Shown: one piece after another, positions 45,836 through 58,842 of the stretch
Layout: the number at the start of each line of letters is the position of its first letter
Position numbering within the stretch: position 1 is the stretch's first letter
Source: Protonemura montana
Lineage: Eukaryota; Arthropoda; Insecta; Plecoptera; Nemouridae
Assembly (NCBI GenBank): GCA_947568835.1
Contig: OX387606.1
Location: 12,586,001 to 12,650,000, forward strand
Direction of reading: 5' to 3'
DNA: 64,000 nt
The notes under the pieces: generated by a model
Told to the model about the DNA's origin: nothing
Databases searched by the model: none
Seen by the model: the letters and a program-made list of their open reading frames with translations, nothing else
Translations under genes and position numbers: made by a program

Positions 45836-48800
45836 AAAGGACAAAAGAAAAGACGCTCATTTACAGTTGCAACTCTAAGCAACTCCAAACAGTGCCGATG
45901 GCCACGTCGCCGGACATAATTTTATGCCGCCAGCTTCTGTGCTGGATATGTATCAAGGCGCCATCACCAGCCGCCGCTACCTTCGCGTGCGAAGACAAAG
46001 GACGAAAGGAGAATATGCAATCTAAATTATAATCGACGAGAAATTTTTAAACGATTCGCGCGACGCCCATCTTGTTTAGCCTGCCTCTTTATTGGCTCCT
46101 CGTCTGCTGCGGCGAGACAAAAATTAATGACTTCATCAACTTCTTATGAATGAGTGAACGTTAGAACGGGCTAACAACATCTTGCCATGGTCGAGAATAT
46201 ACGTGAAATTAGAGATCGAGGTCATTTTGTGGCGCGGTAACAACCAACAACTCAAGTAACGTGGCTAGCTCGCTCACGACGAGGTGGTAAGATTCGTAAG
46301 ATGGTCATCGGTGCTGGTGTGCTGGTGTAGAGGATAGTGTGACGTCACGACTTCGGAGACCACCGCGCGAAAGACCACCCAGCTGTCTGGGCGATCTCTC
46401 TTGACTAGACATTGCCTGCTCGATCTGCATCTATTCAGATATATGGCCGGGTGTAGGTAACCAATAAACACGCGAAATGCGATAAATCTAATTGCACCCT
46501 AATTTAAAAGAAATATACGTGATAAAAATGGCCAGCGAATCTTGTCAAAAAAATTAAGAAGCTATTTAAGTTACAGACTTACTCCTATAGTGTGGATTGT
46601 TTGTTTTACCTCAGAAAATTTCTGCGTGCAAAGATATCAAATAAAGCGACTCGATTGTAAATAAGCAAAGGAATAAGAGCGACAATATGAATTCCGAACC
46701 GTTTCACCAACTATTCGTTTTTACTGCTTTGCCGCATTTCTTCTCTTTACTGCTTGGTTAGGTACTGCATTTCAGTATACCACATGTGACGGTGCATGTG
46801 CACTGCCTACTTACACTCGTGATATCTGTAATTGAGATTTACATTTTATTAGCTTACTTGAATGAATATGTCGGCATTATCGTAAAGTTTTAGCTTTTTA
46901 TAAACATTATAAAAACATTTTTAATGATATTACCGCAGGAAAAATGTCTGACCTCCATGTGGACGCACGGTGAAATGGCTGCACGGGGTAATATTTTTCA
47001 AAAGTTACAGCGAATAATAACTTTAGCAAGCCTCTTGGTCGAGAGATGCGGATAAGATTGAGCGTCATCGGTCATAGACTCACGGTCACGCTGGAGGGCG
47101 CACGGTAATCGCTTCATCATATCGGTATTGATTTGAGTAATGGACAGGATTAAGCTAGGCCAGGCAGTGGTCACTTTTTCATACTTCTTTACCATAGCAG
47201 GTCAAACCGTAGAATATCAATGAAGAGGGAAATAGATGACTGTTTGCGTGCGTGTGTGAGTTCAGCAAATATTGACTTAAATTGTAGTACCCTAGCTTCG
47301 ACATTTGAATCCGTCAGATTGAAAACCTTCTTCGATAAAAACAAGGTTTTGATAGATTATGCTTTACCTGACCAACACGATCACTTACATGAAAAAAAGC
47401 GTTCTGTTTCAAAAGGTAAAAAGAGGCAATAGAGTGAAATTTTAATTCGTGGTCGGTTCCAGCGAGCGAGGTCGATTTAAACGAGAGGCAGCCGAAGGGG
47501 CCTAATCCTGAGATTCCTGCAGCTCGGCCAGCCGCGGAAGTGAGTGAAGATGTGCATCACATGACTGCCCGTCTATTTTCAAGCTTTTTATATAAATCAC
47601 TCGCTATGGAAGGACAATGAAAAAGGTGTAGATGTCATGCTTCACGTCGTAATTAAGAGTAATGCTTTACATTTCGGCTGATGGTGGCATGGTACAAAAT
47701 TACCAATTACCTAGGTGAAGGATAATAATTTCTTAGCAAGTCTTGAGTATAAGGAACTGTTACAGTTCGATGCAGCTAAGTAGTAACTAAGTCTTGAAAC
47801 ATGTTGTATATTCGGAAGAATCTGCGGAATGTGATTGTGTTTTTTCCCCCCTAAGCAGACATATCTTGAAGTCAAATAAAATAGTCGCGACCAAAAATAC
47901 CAGGTCCATAATCAATCTGAATAATCAGCGAAAAGTTAGTGGCCAATGTATGACCCATCCATTGCATTCTTTACTGTTAAAACAGCATACTTGTCTTTGT
48001 CCAGGTATTTAATTGTATATAACCCATCTCTTCGGTTTTAAGACAAGTCCAAAAAAAAATAAAGATGAAGCTAAAGGCAAACAGAAAAACAAATATCTAA
48101 AACTGACACACACACATACTCACAATACACACAGACACAAGTCACACTGGTATATTTCAGTCCTGCCCGAAGCCAAAAGTTTTAGTGAGGTGTCTCCAGT
48201 TAATAGATTTACGATCGTGGACCTGTTCGGTCCATGCATATATTCGTAGCCTCGGCAGCCAGCTCGCGAGTGCCGTTTATTATAGGTTCCGTCCCACGGG
48301 CAACGGCGAGCCACATAGATAATAAAGGAGACTGTCGGGGCAGAAACTCGAGACGCGTCGCGACGCAAGACGACGCTACCCGACGCCTGCTTTCAGCATT
48401 AATATTGTGGCCGCGCGTGAGGCTTGTGCTCGTGTAGTTGTCCGGGACCGAAAATAGGTGAAAATATCACCGCAATAAAATAAAATTACATAGAAATGAG
48501 TTTCTCAGACATTCCGGCTGTCTACAAAATTAGAATAAGAACGCGGGAGAAGTTAGAAACAAGAAGGCGGAGATGTGTGTGAAAACGAAAAGTTTTCTTT
48601 TTGGAAATGTGGACGCATGAGATCGGTCTCGTAGGGACCGCTCCATGCGGACAACATTATACGAATGTGAGAGAATGGATGTCTAGGAGCTTGTGTGTTG
48701 GTTTATAACGTGGAAAAAGAGTAACTTTTTGGACATTTCGGATGTGTCCCTTGACAGAACTCTTCAAGCCGCGTTTCTGGTTCCATTTAGACATTGTTTG

Positions 48801-49466
48801 ATGTTCATTCTCTGGCTCTTGCTGGACCCAAGAGAAATCTATAATCACGTGTAGTGTATGCTCTCCTACCGTGTAATTAACAATCAGGCAGGTTGAACTT
48901 TCAATTCCCCTCGTCGTGGAAGTGAACACCAATCAAATTTGCATCCACAACAGCGTCTGATATTACCGGTTAATGCGTGTAACCGGCAATTTGTCTATAA
49001 TATTACATTTAGAACCAAAACATCCCCGGCGTCTACTGCTTGACCGTTTGGACACCGTAGATAAAAATTACATGCTAGATACAAAACCACCAAAACCATA
49101 CAACTATAAACAGAAAGTAAATAAAAATAAATCGTGTGCCGGTAATAACCGACATCAAACGAGAAACCAGAGTTGAGATGGCGCTGAACTATTCGGATAA
49201 CGAGCAACGAATAACGCTCATAAAATAGTCAAGAGCGTAGGAAAGAATTCCGAGAGAGTGCCACAACCACCGCCAGTACATTGTGTTAACTAATGAGCTC
49301 CTCCAGTTCCAGAGATGAAAACGCAGACGCAAAGCATGTCTCAGGTGGACCAGGGTGTCGTTACTTTATTAAACACGACACCAAACTTATTCGCGTGGAC
49401 GAGACGGAAGTAGGTTTTTTTTTCATTTTTGTAATACAACACGATTCGTAACATGTGCTCCATGTG
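45836..49466. other. Non-coding stretch
   Basis: No supported gene. A CA-rich patch lies at 48,104-48,138. A CpG-rich patch at about 48,240-48,430 contains ACGCGTCGCGACG, similar in style to the patch near 38.6 kb. Confidence 0.4.
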
Positions 49467-49575
49467 TGCAAACTTCACTCACGCGTGAGGTCCCACACGT
49501 GAGTTTTCACGTTTGCAAACTTCACTCACGCGTGAGGTCCCACGTGTGAGGTTCCACGTGAGAAGCTTCACGCGT
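49467..49575. repeat. CACGCG/CACGTG-rich tandem repeat, 47-base period
   Basis: TGCAAACTTCACTCACGCGTGAGGTCCCAC occurs twice (starts 49,467 and 49,514). Each unit contains the perfect palindrome CTCACGCGTGAG. Further sites between and after are CACACGTGAG, CACGTGTGAG and CCACGTGAG. At least six CACGYG or ACGTG cores fall in about 110 bases. Such cores are bound by bHLH and bHLH-PAS factors, so this could be an enhancer or simply a palindromic minisatellite. Confidence 0.65.
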
Positions 49576-50978
49576 ATGTACAATGTGGCGCGCGTCGCTT
49601 TTGGGCACAGGGCCACTCAGGCATGGGCGGCCCAACGCTCAGAGGGGTGCGCACAATGATGACACTTTATGGATATGGAAGTTTCATGTTTTCATCGTCT
49701 ACTTTAATTCCCTGTGCGTGATAAAAGCAGATAGCGAGGAGAATGATGAGAGCGAATGGAGGGAAAGAGTTGACAATTCGCAAGAGCGCAGTGCATAGCA
49801 GATCCCAGCAGGTATACGAACAAGTCTACACTACACACGTAGCCGTTTGGAGGAATGGCGGACACCGCAAAAAGCCATTACATGTAAAAAGAGTAATCAA
49901 AATTGAAACTTCATTTCAAAATCACAAAAGATTTTTTCTGCGTCCAATGGCTGTCCGCGTGCGGCGATAAGCTGAAAGTTACACACGCTCGCGGAGCTGA
50001 CAATGCTTTGGAAATGTTCATTTGTTGATGGACAGCCATTTTGCCGGACGGAAATGTCCAGATATATGAAACTAATCAAAAGTCTACTGTGCGGTTATGA
50101 AAGTGGCGGTAGATGAAATAAAACCCTTGCTCTTTTCCGCTTGCATGTAAGTGCAAGCATGACAGGGAAATGTTTTAGTCTGGTTGTATAAATGTATACC
50201 CGCGTTTCTGATAAAATTAAATGCTTCGCTGCTGAACTCCCTTTGAAACGTTTCTGAAAAGGTAGAAGGTATACACAACGCATTTACCAAGTACTATTAA
50301 ACTTTCTGCTCTTTTGATGGATTTATAATATTTTAGCCGAAGGGCAAAATAGAGACATCACGGCAATGTTACTAAGTTTGACTGATGCACCAAATTAATC
50401 TCAATAAGTCAAAGTATATTAAACGTTTTGTAAGCCATAATACACCCGCATATATATAGCGTATCCCAAAACTGCCATATCCTACCATTCATGATTTAAA
50501 TTTAAAGCTGCGATCATCAAAACTCAGATTTATTGTTTCAACCTCGTACCTGTAATTTAGCATGAGTTTTTTTTTGTGTTTTTTTTTTGATAATTTAATC
50601 ATGAAATGTAAATAGGATTGTCGTTATCAAGATTAGTGAAATAAAGGCAAAATGAACCGAGCCACCGGCCGACTCCGACCGTACATCATCGAGCAAAGTA
50701 CGAAATGCACGCCGTGCTTCGGAGGCCCGCCTGCTTGCGTGCCGCACACCAAAGTTATTGCGACTGCAAATGCGACTGCAAGATTTTCACCGGTTTCGCG
50801 GATAATAACAGTGAAACGTGTGTGCGTTACGCACAGGAATAAAAGTAACGGCAATGAATTGTATAAAAAAACATGAATTCCATAAGGGAAAATGGGTGGA
50901 TAAAACTGCGTGGCGACAGACTCGTGTATGTGTGTGTAAGAGAGTTATTATCGCGTCTAGTTTTTTCGGAGTAAAACT
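49576..50978. other. Non-coding stretch
   Basis: No gene or repeat family recognised. T-runs lie at 50,569-50,590. Confidence 0.4.
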
Positions 50979-51172
50979 GAAACGTCCAAGTGGTTTCGTG
51001 ATAGCGGCTATATCTTCAACACAACCACATGATAATGTGGAAGCAGTTATATCTTCGAAATGTCAATGTGGTTTTTATGTAAGCGCCATATCTACGAAAC
51101 GTCTCATCGGTTTTATGGAAACGCCATATTTACGAAAAGTCTCAGTGGTTTAGTGGTAGCTGCTGTATCTTC
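50979..51172 (+). repeat. 39-base minisatellite, five units
   Basis: Units of about 39 bases start at 50,979, 51,018, 51,057, 51,096 and 51,134. The common pattern is GAAACGTCTCAGTGGTTTT, then a variable middle with GGAAGCG, then CTATATCTTC. Because 39 is a multiple of three, one frame stays open through it (50,818-51,153) with a 13-residue period. I take that as a by-product. Units differ by about a quarter, so the array is old. Confidence 0.8.
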
Positions 51173-52036
51173 AAAACATTGAATGGTGTCGAAAAGGTCC
51201 ATTAAATAATTATATTGGCAAACGATTCGTGTGCGCCAGGAAGTTTAATTAGGGTGTGTAGGTAAACTCACCCCCGCGCGCGGCCGCATGGGTATCGCCA
51301 TGTGGGCATGAGATTATTGCTGAAACTAAATCGTGTCTAATTTGCTCCAAGAGTAACTTGGCTGGCAGAACAATATCTTGGCACGCGATGGCCACAAATT
51401 GCAACAAACAGTTACTGTTGATGATCTCTGTAAGACTGTATAGATATTGTCTTGCTGCAGGAATAGCATTTCATTTGCATCTAAACGCTATGCAAGCTAC
51501 AAATGTAATTAGGTTTCTTTTTTTTCACTACTGTATAATGTAATGTTCTTCAAGAACAAGTTTCAAGAAGTAAACTGCCATCAATTCAGATGTATAAATT
51601 GTCGTTTCCATGTTGTTTTCATTTTCAGTGCGCAGTGAAATATTAACATTATAGGAATCACCAATATACCTACAGCAATAATTTCGGTAAAATATATCGA
51701 TAACAGCCAGTAAAATGATCACCCAACGCCGAAAATTAAGTCGTCGCACGCAAAAAGCGATAACTCATGATTTATAAAACTTTGTTACGTTCCGTGGCTG
51801 ATTTATGTTGATAGCATTTTCCAACGCTTTTCGGTCTCTTGTAACCACAAGCCCGAGAGTTGATTCGCAGGCGGTTCTCGCTTTTAAAAGACTTCACACA
51901 GAAGTAAAGTGTTGGCCATTTCGGTCGGAGTTTTTTTTTTTATTCGCAAAACAAGTTTATCTGCGTTTGCGACACGCATGAGCGTAATCAATTACATTTG
52001 TTTAATGCCAGATTCCTCGTTGAATAGAAGCTGCAA

Positions 52037-52069
52037 CGTCAACAGCAACAGCAGCAGCAACAGCAGCAG
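52037..52069 (+). repeat. Mixed CAG/CAA trinucleotide run
   Basis: About ten CAG and CAA codons in a row would read as polyglutamine in a 43-codon open stretch (52,029-52,159). Mixed CAA and CAG is what coding polyglutamine often shows. There is no good splice acceptor before it, and it lies opposite to the presumed host gene. Treated as a simple repeat. Confidence 0.7.
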
Positions 52070-55000
52070 TCGACGAACAGCGATGTGATACTGGATACAA
52101 GACGACACCCAAGGGCACACGTTTTACTTGTTTTATGTACAAGAAAAGAATGCAATTAATTAATCGGTTCGGGGTAAGAAAGGCGCATGTACGCCGGGTT
52201 AAAAAGTTACGCCTCGGTGAAATTTAACTTCGTTAGTAAGAGAATTTAGCTGCTCGAAATTCAGGAAGAGATATAAAGAGGAAAGACTTTTCTTCACATT
52301 TCATCGCGTCGAGCAGTGGCAAAGAAAAAGAAATTCAAAATTAAAGTAAGCCCAAATGGATGACGTGGTCAGCCAAACGTGTGGTGCGCTGAAAATTTGA
52401 AAAGTTGTCTCATAAACGAGGCAGCTCTTAATTCTCGCGCAAATAGGAATACCGTCCTTTTATAAAGCATACTTTTACATTTTCAACCCTTTTCCTAATA
52501 CGTCAAAAACTCGTCCACACGACACGTATGAAAAAAACCTCACATGATGACGCCGACGCCAAACAAATTGCTCCTTCTCGTGATAATCCTCGGCCGGCGC
52601 CGGGTTATTGAAACTGCCACTCTTATCATCGTTATCACCTCATATAGTTCACCCTCTTCTACCCTAAACCCTTCGTCCCACGGTCCTACCTCCACCCCTG
52701 CTTGCGCGACACCGAAAACCTGGACAATTCTATCTCCGCGAGTGATACATCGCTCTGGCCAATAGAAGGGCGAGGGTCCAGCCATCAGCATCCAGTTATC
52801 AGGGAGCAGAGATTAGTGGCCAGTTTGCAGTCGTGCACGCAACGTCGGACATGGGTTGGGTCGGACCCCGAGGCGATGAGAAGCTTATCTGCATGCGAGC
52901 TGATGACAGAAACTGGTAGATGCAGGCCCGAAATGAAGATGGGGGCAGCTCGGACGACGTCGCGCCGACGGTGAAATGACACGAAGCCCTAGCGAGGTTT
53001 GGAACAGGGATTGGCACGATCGGCAAACGGATCTCTCTCATTTTTGTCAGGGTATTGCTTCGTTAGTTCCCCACTGACAACACGCAAGGGGTGTTTCACT
53101 AACTCGTGTGCATAAGATTATTGTTTTGTGACGGGTGTGTGCGACTGTTTGTAACAGAAAAAAAATATGATAATGTAAACAGGGGATGATATGGTCAAGA
53201 AAATGCCTACACCGATGGAACATTGAACAAATACTAGATGGGAACTCGGTACGTGTTCGGCTCATGTGTACACTGTCCTCGTAAAAACAAACAGCAGTGC
53301 ATTTTATGTTTGCAACCCATGCAGAACTGAATTTGCTGGATCAATGCATGCCAGCAGAGTTCCGATGCTCATTGTACCAGCGGAAATATGATGGAAAATA
53401 CCAGATATCACACAGAGAATGAAAAGTTGTATTTAAATTTTGTCGCAAAAAGACCACAACCTGCTGAGAGTCTTCACATATAGCAGACATGCTCAGAATT
53501 TACTTTGCGAAATGCGGTTTTCGAGATGTAAGGAACGACTGCAGTACACACACAATGCACGGTGAAACCCCTTAGCGCATGCTGACTGCGCGCGCACCTC
53601 AAGACAATTAAATGAAGTATATTACCTTCATAATAAAACTTTGTGATGAAGTCATAGAAATATTCATGTAATTATGTCGGACGAAATTAATTCTCATTTT
53701 TTTAGCGCAGTGTCTTTCAGTTGCTTTCTATCTTTTTGTTTCCTTACTAACTACTCTCAAGCTATATATTTCTAAGGTTTGACGTCTCTTTTGTGGCGAG
53801 CTCATCCTCTATTCGCCCATTTACCCGAGCATCATTATTGAACTAGAGCCATAGAAATATCTCAGACATATCATTCCAATGTACTTTGAAGATTTCGAAG
53901 ACAGGATTCGAACCGCGGGGGTATCCAAAAGCTTTGATATGCACATAGATGGAATTCGCCTTATTAACTTGAGGACTACGTCTGTGGTCACATGCCCAAC
54001 CGTTGAACGTTTGGCTGGGCGCAAAGATGGAACACTTTTCTATCCTGGACATCCGTGAGTGGACCTGTTCACTCCAAGTCATGTTCAACGACCGATAAAA
54101 GACATTGCAGAACATTTAATGGTTGCTATACGATATACCCGAGGCAATGTTAAAAAAAAGAGTCGGCCATCGGTAAAAATAACAAGACATGATACTATTT
54201 GTAATTAAATTTAACAAACTACACGTTTCTGGGTGGACAGTGGACGTATAAAATAATAAACACAACCGTGAAGTGCTTTATGGATTTATAACGAATATAA
54301 AACTTGTGATAAAATAGCGTAAAAGCCTGTCTCTACACATGAAGGACTAAAAAGGCAATTCCATTAAAAATCACTAAACTTGTCGGTGGAAAACTTTTTA
54401 CCTGCTAGGTCTCGAGTTTTTTTCCATAACTTTGTCAATTCTTGATCAAATCAAAACTGACACTAACCTAAAATTTAAAATTCGTATATGCTAAATATTT
54501 TGCCATCGATGTCAATTTTCCGGCGAACTTTTCCTGTGTGGTAATTGGTAAAATCCCTTCGAGTTATTTGACGGTGAACGAGAGCGTTCTGAACTTTCCG
54601 GGCGGGAAAAATGATAAAACATTAACTTTCCGACCCAGCCAGCATGCAAGTATTCTCATACCAACAATTTCGAACACATGAAAATTTGATGTGACCTTTC
54701 CCTGATGCTAATTTTCATGAAAATTCGAGCCACTAAAGTATGAAAAACTCGGTATCGCTAGACACATCCAGCCGATCCTCTCGTGAGTTATCAAATCTCA
54801 CGGTTCTAATTACTTATTTTATCAGCCACAATCTTGGTTACCTCTTCCTTTGGGGTTTCTCATTACAAAACTCAATTATTAGCGAATAATGGGAACAATG
54901 AGAAACCATAGAATATATCTAAAAAGATAACACGTGGCACCTTTAGCAGCAAATTCAAATAGGATCATATCCACACAGGCTCATTAAAAACCATATAATT

Positions 55001-56775
55001 ATGGTGGCCGAGTTTATTATTGTTATTATACACATGAGCAGTGGTGGGCGGTGGAGAGGGAGGGGGAGGGGACATACTGGCTCTCTGTAGGGGGCTGCTA
55101 TTACTCAGCAGACAACGAGACCAGATCAAGATATCGACTTTAAGCCTCGGCCCCCCCGGGGCGCGCACAGTGGGGCTCAACAATATCAACTACGCAGATT
55201 CTAATGCCATTTCAGAAAAGGAAATGTCGCTAAAAAGGATGATACAGTTTGTATGTGAGATGTAATGAGTTCTGATTTCCCTGTTAAATTGTCTTGAAAA
55301 GATGGGACGAGCGATGTGTCTAAAAGGCGGCCGGGCTATAACTGCAGTGCAATCCCCATGGGCGATTAATCGTACGTATAACATTATAAGATGTTTAATT
55401 ATGAATAACAATTTTGACCGGCTTTAGTAATTAGATATGGGACTTAATTGAGCTAGCTAATGGTACTTAAAAAAAAAGAACGCGTTCGGCCACGATTTTT
55501 GTAATGCAATGTCGTTCAATTTCGGTGTACAAGCTACGAGATTTAAAAAAAAGGTGAAATCCGACTACCAAATTAAGCAGACTAATGGCTGAAAAATTGT
55601 TTGACCAATACTGTATGGAAATTGCGATTTCAGTTTCTCCGTGTTAGCCTACATGGAAAACCTATACCTCGGTATGTGTCCACACGAAGAATGTCCTGCA
55701 ACATTTCGCACTCCATTGTCGCGACTAACAAAGACGGAACACCGAATTGCATGCCTGCCAGGTGATCGGCCTAACACGCTTATTCCAATTAAGATGAATA
55801 ATCACAAGGAGAACGTAAAAATAAATGTAAAGTAATCCTCACAAGATTGAGATTTCCAATTGCCGGGCGGACCCTTGGCCAGCTAGCAAGCCGCACAATT
55901 GAATGTTTTAACGTTTGCTTGTTTTGTAAACTGCATTCGGACGTGAGCGCAGTCTGCGTGCCGTTCTCTAGGCACGATCGCCCGTGCTCAGACTTATATT
56001 GATTAGTTTTCCCTCTGCCACGAGCATTGCGTGCATGTCACAAGCCGCAGGAGGCAAACACAGATTCTCACTCCAGCTTAACGTGTGTAGCGGTCATTTT
56101 TTTATCATGACCATTTCGTATGCGGATCGAGACTCAGGCCACGAGCACAGTAGGTTCTAATAACATTACATGCCTAGATTCCTTCCCTTTTGGTGTATTT
56201 AAATAGATACACATAAAATACTATTAATTAGTATCTTTACTGTACACGCACGCATCGTGATACTGGTTTTCTGGCGGTTGTCGTGAAGGTAGCAACACCA
56301 GTGAGATGTCATCACGAAGGTACGCAGCTATGTCGTTCGCTGGTTTGGGCAAAACATTTACACTCCCGGTCTGGTCATCAATTTTAATTTAAAAAAAAAC
56401 ACGGCGTGGTTTGTTTAGCTGTAGAGGTTTAGCAATGATCTGGCTGGATTCGCGTTTAGGCGCAATATTGATTAGGACTTCGGATTCATTTCGCATCCGG
56501 CCCTGGGCATGGGGCGGAAATGAAGTAGCAGAGGTATGAGAGGGTTGATGCGCGCGCGAGTAGCGGATGTGTGACAAATGTGTCCACTTGACTGTTCGCG
56601 TTTCAGAGTCTTGCAGAGCACCCGGTTCAGTTCGGTTCCGTGCTCCTGGAGCCAGGTTCGATTAGGCGGAATCTGGTGAAGCCGGTGCACACGGGCATAA
56701 AATCAAATCGGTTCCCTGAGAAAATCGGATTGCCAGGAGGCAGAAAGAAAGAAAGCAAATCGATTCCATTGATGG

Positions 56776-56879
56776 TGTATATATATATATATAGCTGAGA
56801 TTTGCAATATCGTTTAGAAAGGAAGAAAAATCAGATTGTCATTTTGTCATTCCCATATATATATATATATATATATATA
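56776..56879 (+). repeat. Two TA microsatellites
   Basis: Runs of TA at 56,776-56,793 and 56,855-56,879, with about 60 bases between. Simple repeats only. Confidence 0.8.
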
Positions 56880-58818
56880 CAGGGATGAAAAAAGAGAAAT
56901 AACACTGAGAACGAAGAATGGGATGTCGTATTGTACCGACTTGAATCCTTTCAGTTTCCTTTTCCCCTTTTTTATGTTTATTTTCACACTCAATGCACAA
57001 GATGTTGACTTTCTCGAGAATTGACATCTAAGGGATGTCTGTCAGAAAACTTTGGCTTTCCCAGCTTAAAATTTAAGCTTTCAGATTGAAAAGTATGAGA
57101 CAAAAACGTAAGACCAAATAAAGATCCAGTTCAAAAAGTCTACGGATGCTTTGCTACGTCAATCTCCAGAATAAGGAATTAAAACGATGAAATTCTAGAC
57201 TTCTATGTGACAGTCGCAACGCTGGAGACAAGAACTTAGAAACTAACTGTACAAAAAGAATACTACATAGTGCATAGCCTTGTATGACATTCTGCATCGC
57301 AAACAGCAACACTAAGTTCTCTCCAACAAGAAAAAGTGTAAACTAAATGTAACCTTATTGTTAGAAATGGGATTCCGACTCCCTACGGCTTAAATCAGGA
57401 TAACAATCGAAGCACTCATATGCAGTTAACCTAGATTTTGGTATTCTTCTAGCGTTTATTTGAAGCGGAATGTAACAATATGCCAGATGCTACTTGCCCA
57501 ACTCTCAAGAGAAGAGATGGCGATATCTCGCACATAGTAGGTACTTGGTGCACGCTTGGCGCAAGCTGCTCTGCACTTACAGTAGTCCTATAAAGGTCCT
57601 TGGTTGCTTTCGCCTTTTAGCTAGGAAAATTCGCTTTGTTTTACAATCCATAACACTTGACCTTAATTAATTGTCGCTATTAAAGTTTCCTGTACCGTAT
57701 TTATCGCTAATCGATGCTCTCGTTTAGTTCTGGCGTTAACGGCGCTAATTTGTTCGGTGGGTGAAGGCGTTTTACCTCCATGGTTCCGCGGACGCGGTAT
57801 TTCAAGCGCGCATTTTTTGGCGAATGAGCGAGGGGGGCACGCCAGGCCAGATGTGATGCCAAAATTCGTTGCAAATTACGGCGAAACTTTTAGTTACTGT
57901 CATATATACTAGCCGGAGAAACGTACGAGCACAGAGCGAATTCTACAAATAATTATCAAAATAGTCAACCCGTGGAGCAAAACGGTCGCAAATTTCAGAA
58001 CATTTTCTGGCAACAAATAAACGATGGCTAATGGGCATGACGTAGCTATTTTAAGAGAGAACGTTCAAAAAGATGAACACGAAAAAGATTCATAATTTTT
58101 TTCGAAAAAAAAAGTGTGGTTGGGTGCAAGATTTTTGGCTTTTTTAATCGAACTAGACGTGAAAACTGACAGTGGCGTAGGCAAAGATCACGATACTGCC
58201 TGCTGCCGGAATCCACACAAACGCACAAACGAATGAGACAGGAAAAAACGTTTAAACAACGAATAATTTTCGAGAAATAGGGAGCCAGGCAGGCATGACA
58301 TGGAATGCTCGGCAGGCAGCTTGCTCTCTGCTATCAGGCTAGGGAAAAGAAAATCAAAGCCCCGTCGAGCGTGGCGGTTGACTTCAGCCAATATCTTGCA
58401 TTCCTCGTGGCATCTTCGCATGCCCTTGCCGTGTTACCTCTGTGACGTTCCGACATTATGCGAGACCATTTCGTGAGCCCTTTGCGGAACGTGCGTTTGG
58501 CTGATACTCTCACTCTCATTTTACCTTTCAAATAGCGTAGATAGCGATTTGCACGGAACTGGTCTCGGGGATATCAGGAGGAAAGACGCATAAGAAAATG
58601 GCTGTGCCAGCGATATTCAGAAATAAATTTCAAATCAATATCCATGAACCGTGGAAAGTTAAAAGAGAATTTAGTGGTACATGAAATGTTATTACAGCTA
58701 CGTTCTATGCCGGTGCGTTTGTGCACGGTACTCACACGGCGCATGTATATGCGCAAGACACCAGTATTATTGGTATCAGGAAATGATCACGTTTCTCGTA
58801 GCAGTCTCGTTTTCAGTT

Positions 58819-58842
58819 GCTTACCTGAAAAGAGAAACAGGA
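58819..58842 (-). other. Candidate recursive (ratchet) splice site 1
   Basis: On the minus strand CCTGTTTCTCTTTTCAG is directly followed by GTAAGC (junction 58,825/58,824). The pyrimidine run is 11 bases, and acceptor and donor abut. It is the most upstream of three such sites in the presumed host transcript, 20.6 kb from the next. Confidence 0.5.

Larger units (their letters stand above)
51173..58818. other. Non-coding stretch
   Basis: No supported gene. It holds a CAG/CAA run (52,037-52,069), a GC-richer patch at 52,550-52,980, and TA microsatellites at 56,776-56,793 and 56,855-56,879. Confidence 0.35.

Noticed and set aside
52029-52159. Possible polyglutamine exon from the CAG/CAA run
   Set aside because: No credible acceptor, an in-frame stop just before it, and strand opposite to the host exon.
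52540-52791. Frames on both strands in a GC-richer patch, one with a signal-peptide-like LLLLVIILG
   Set aside because: Open frames on both strands at once reflect base composition, and no splice borders fit.
53855-54115. Open frames on both strands, with a B-box-like GGTTCGAATCC on the minus strand near 53,905
   Set aside because: No A box at tRNA spacing and the T-arm stem does not pair, so it is not a tRNA. The peptides match nothing I know, and the flanking splice-like signals (CTCAG, GTGAGT) are on the strand opposite to the presumed gene.
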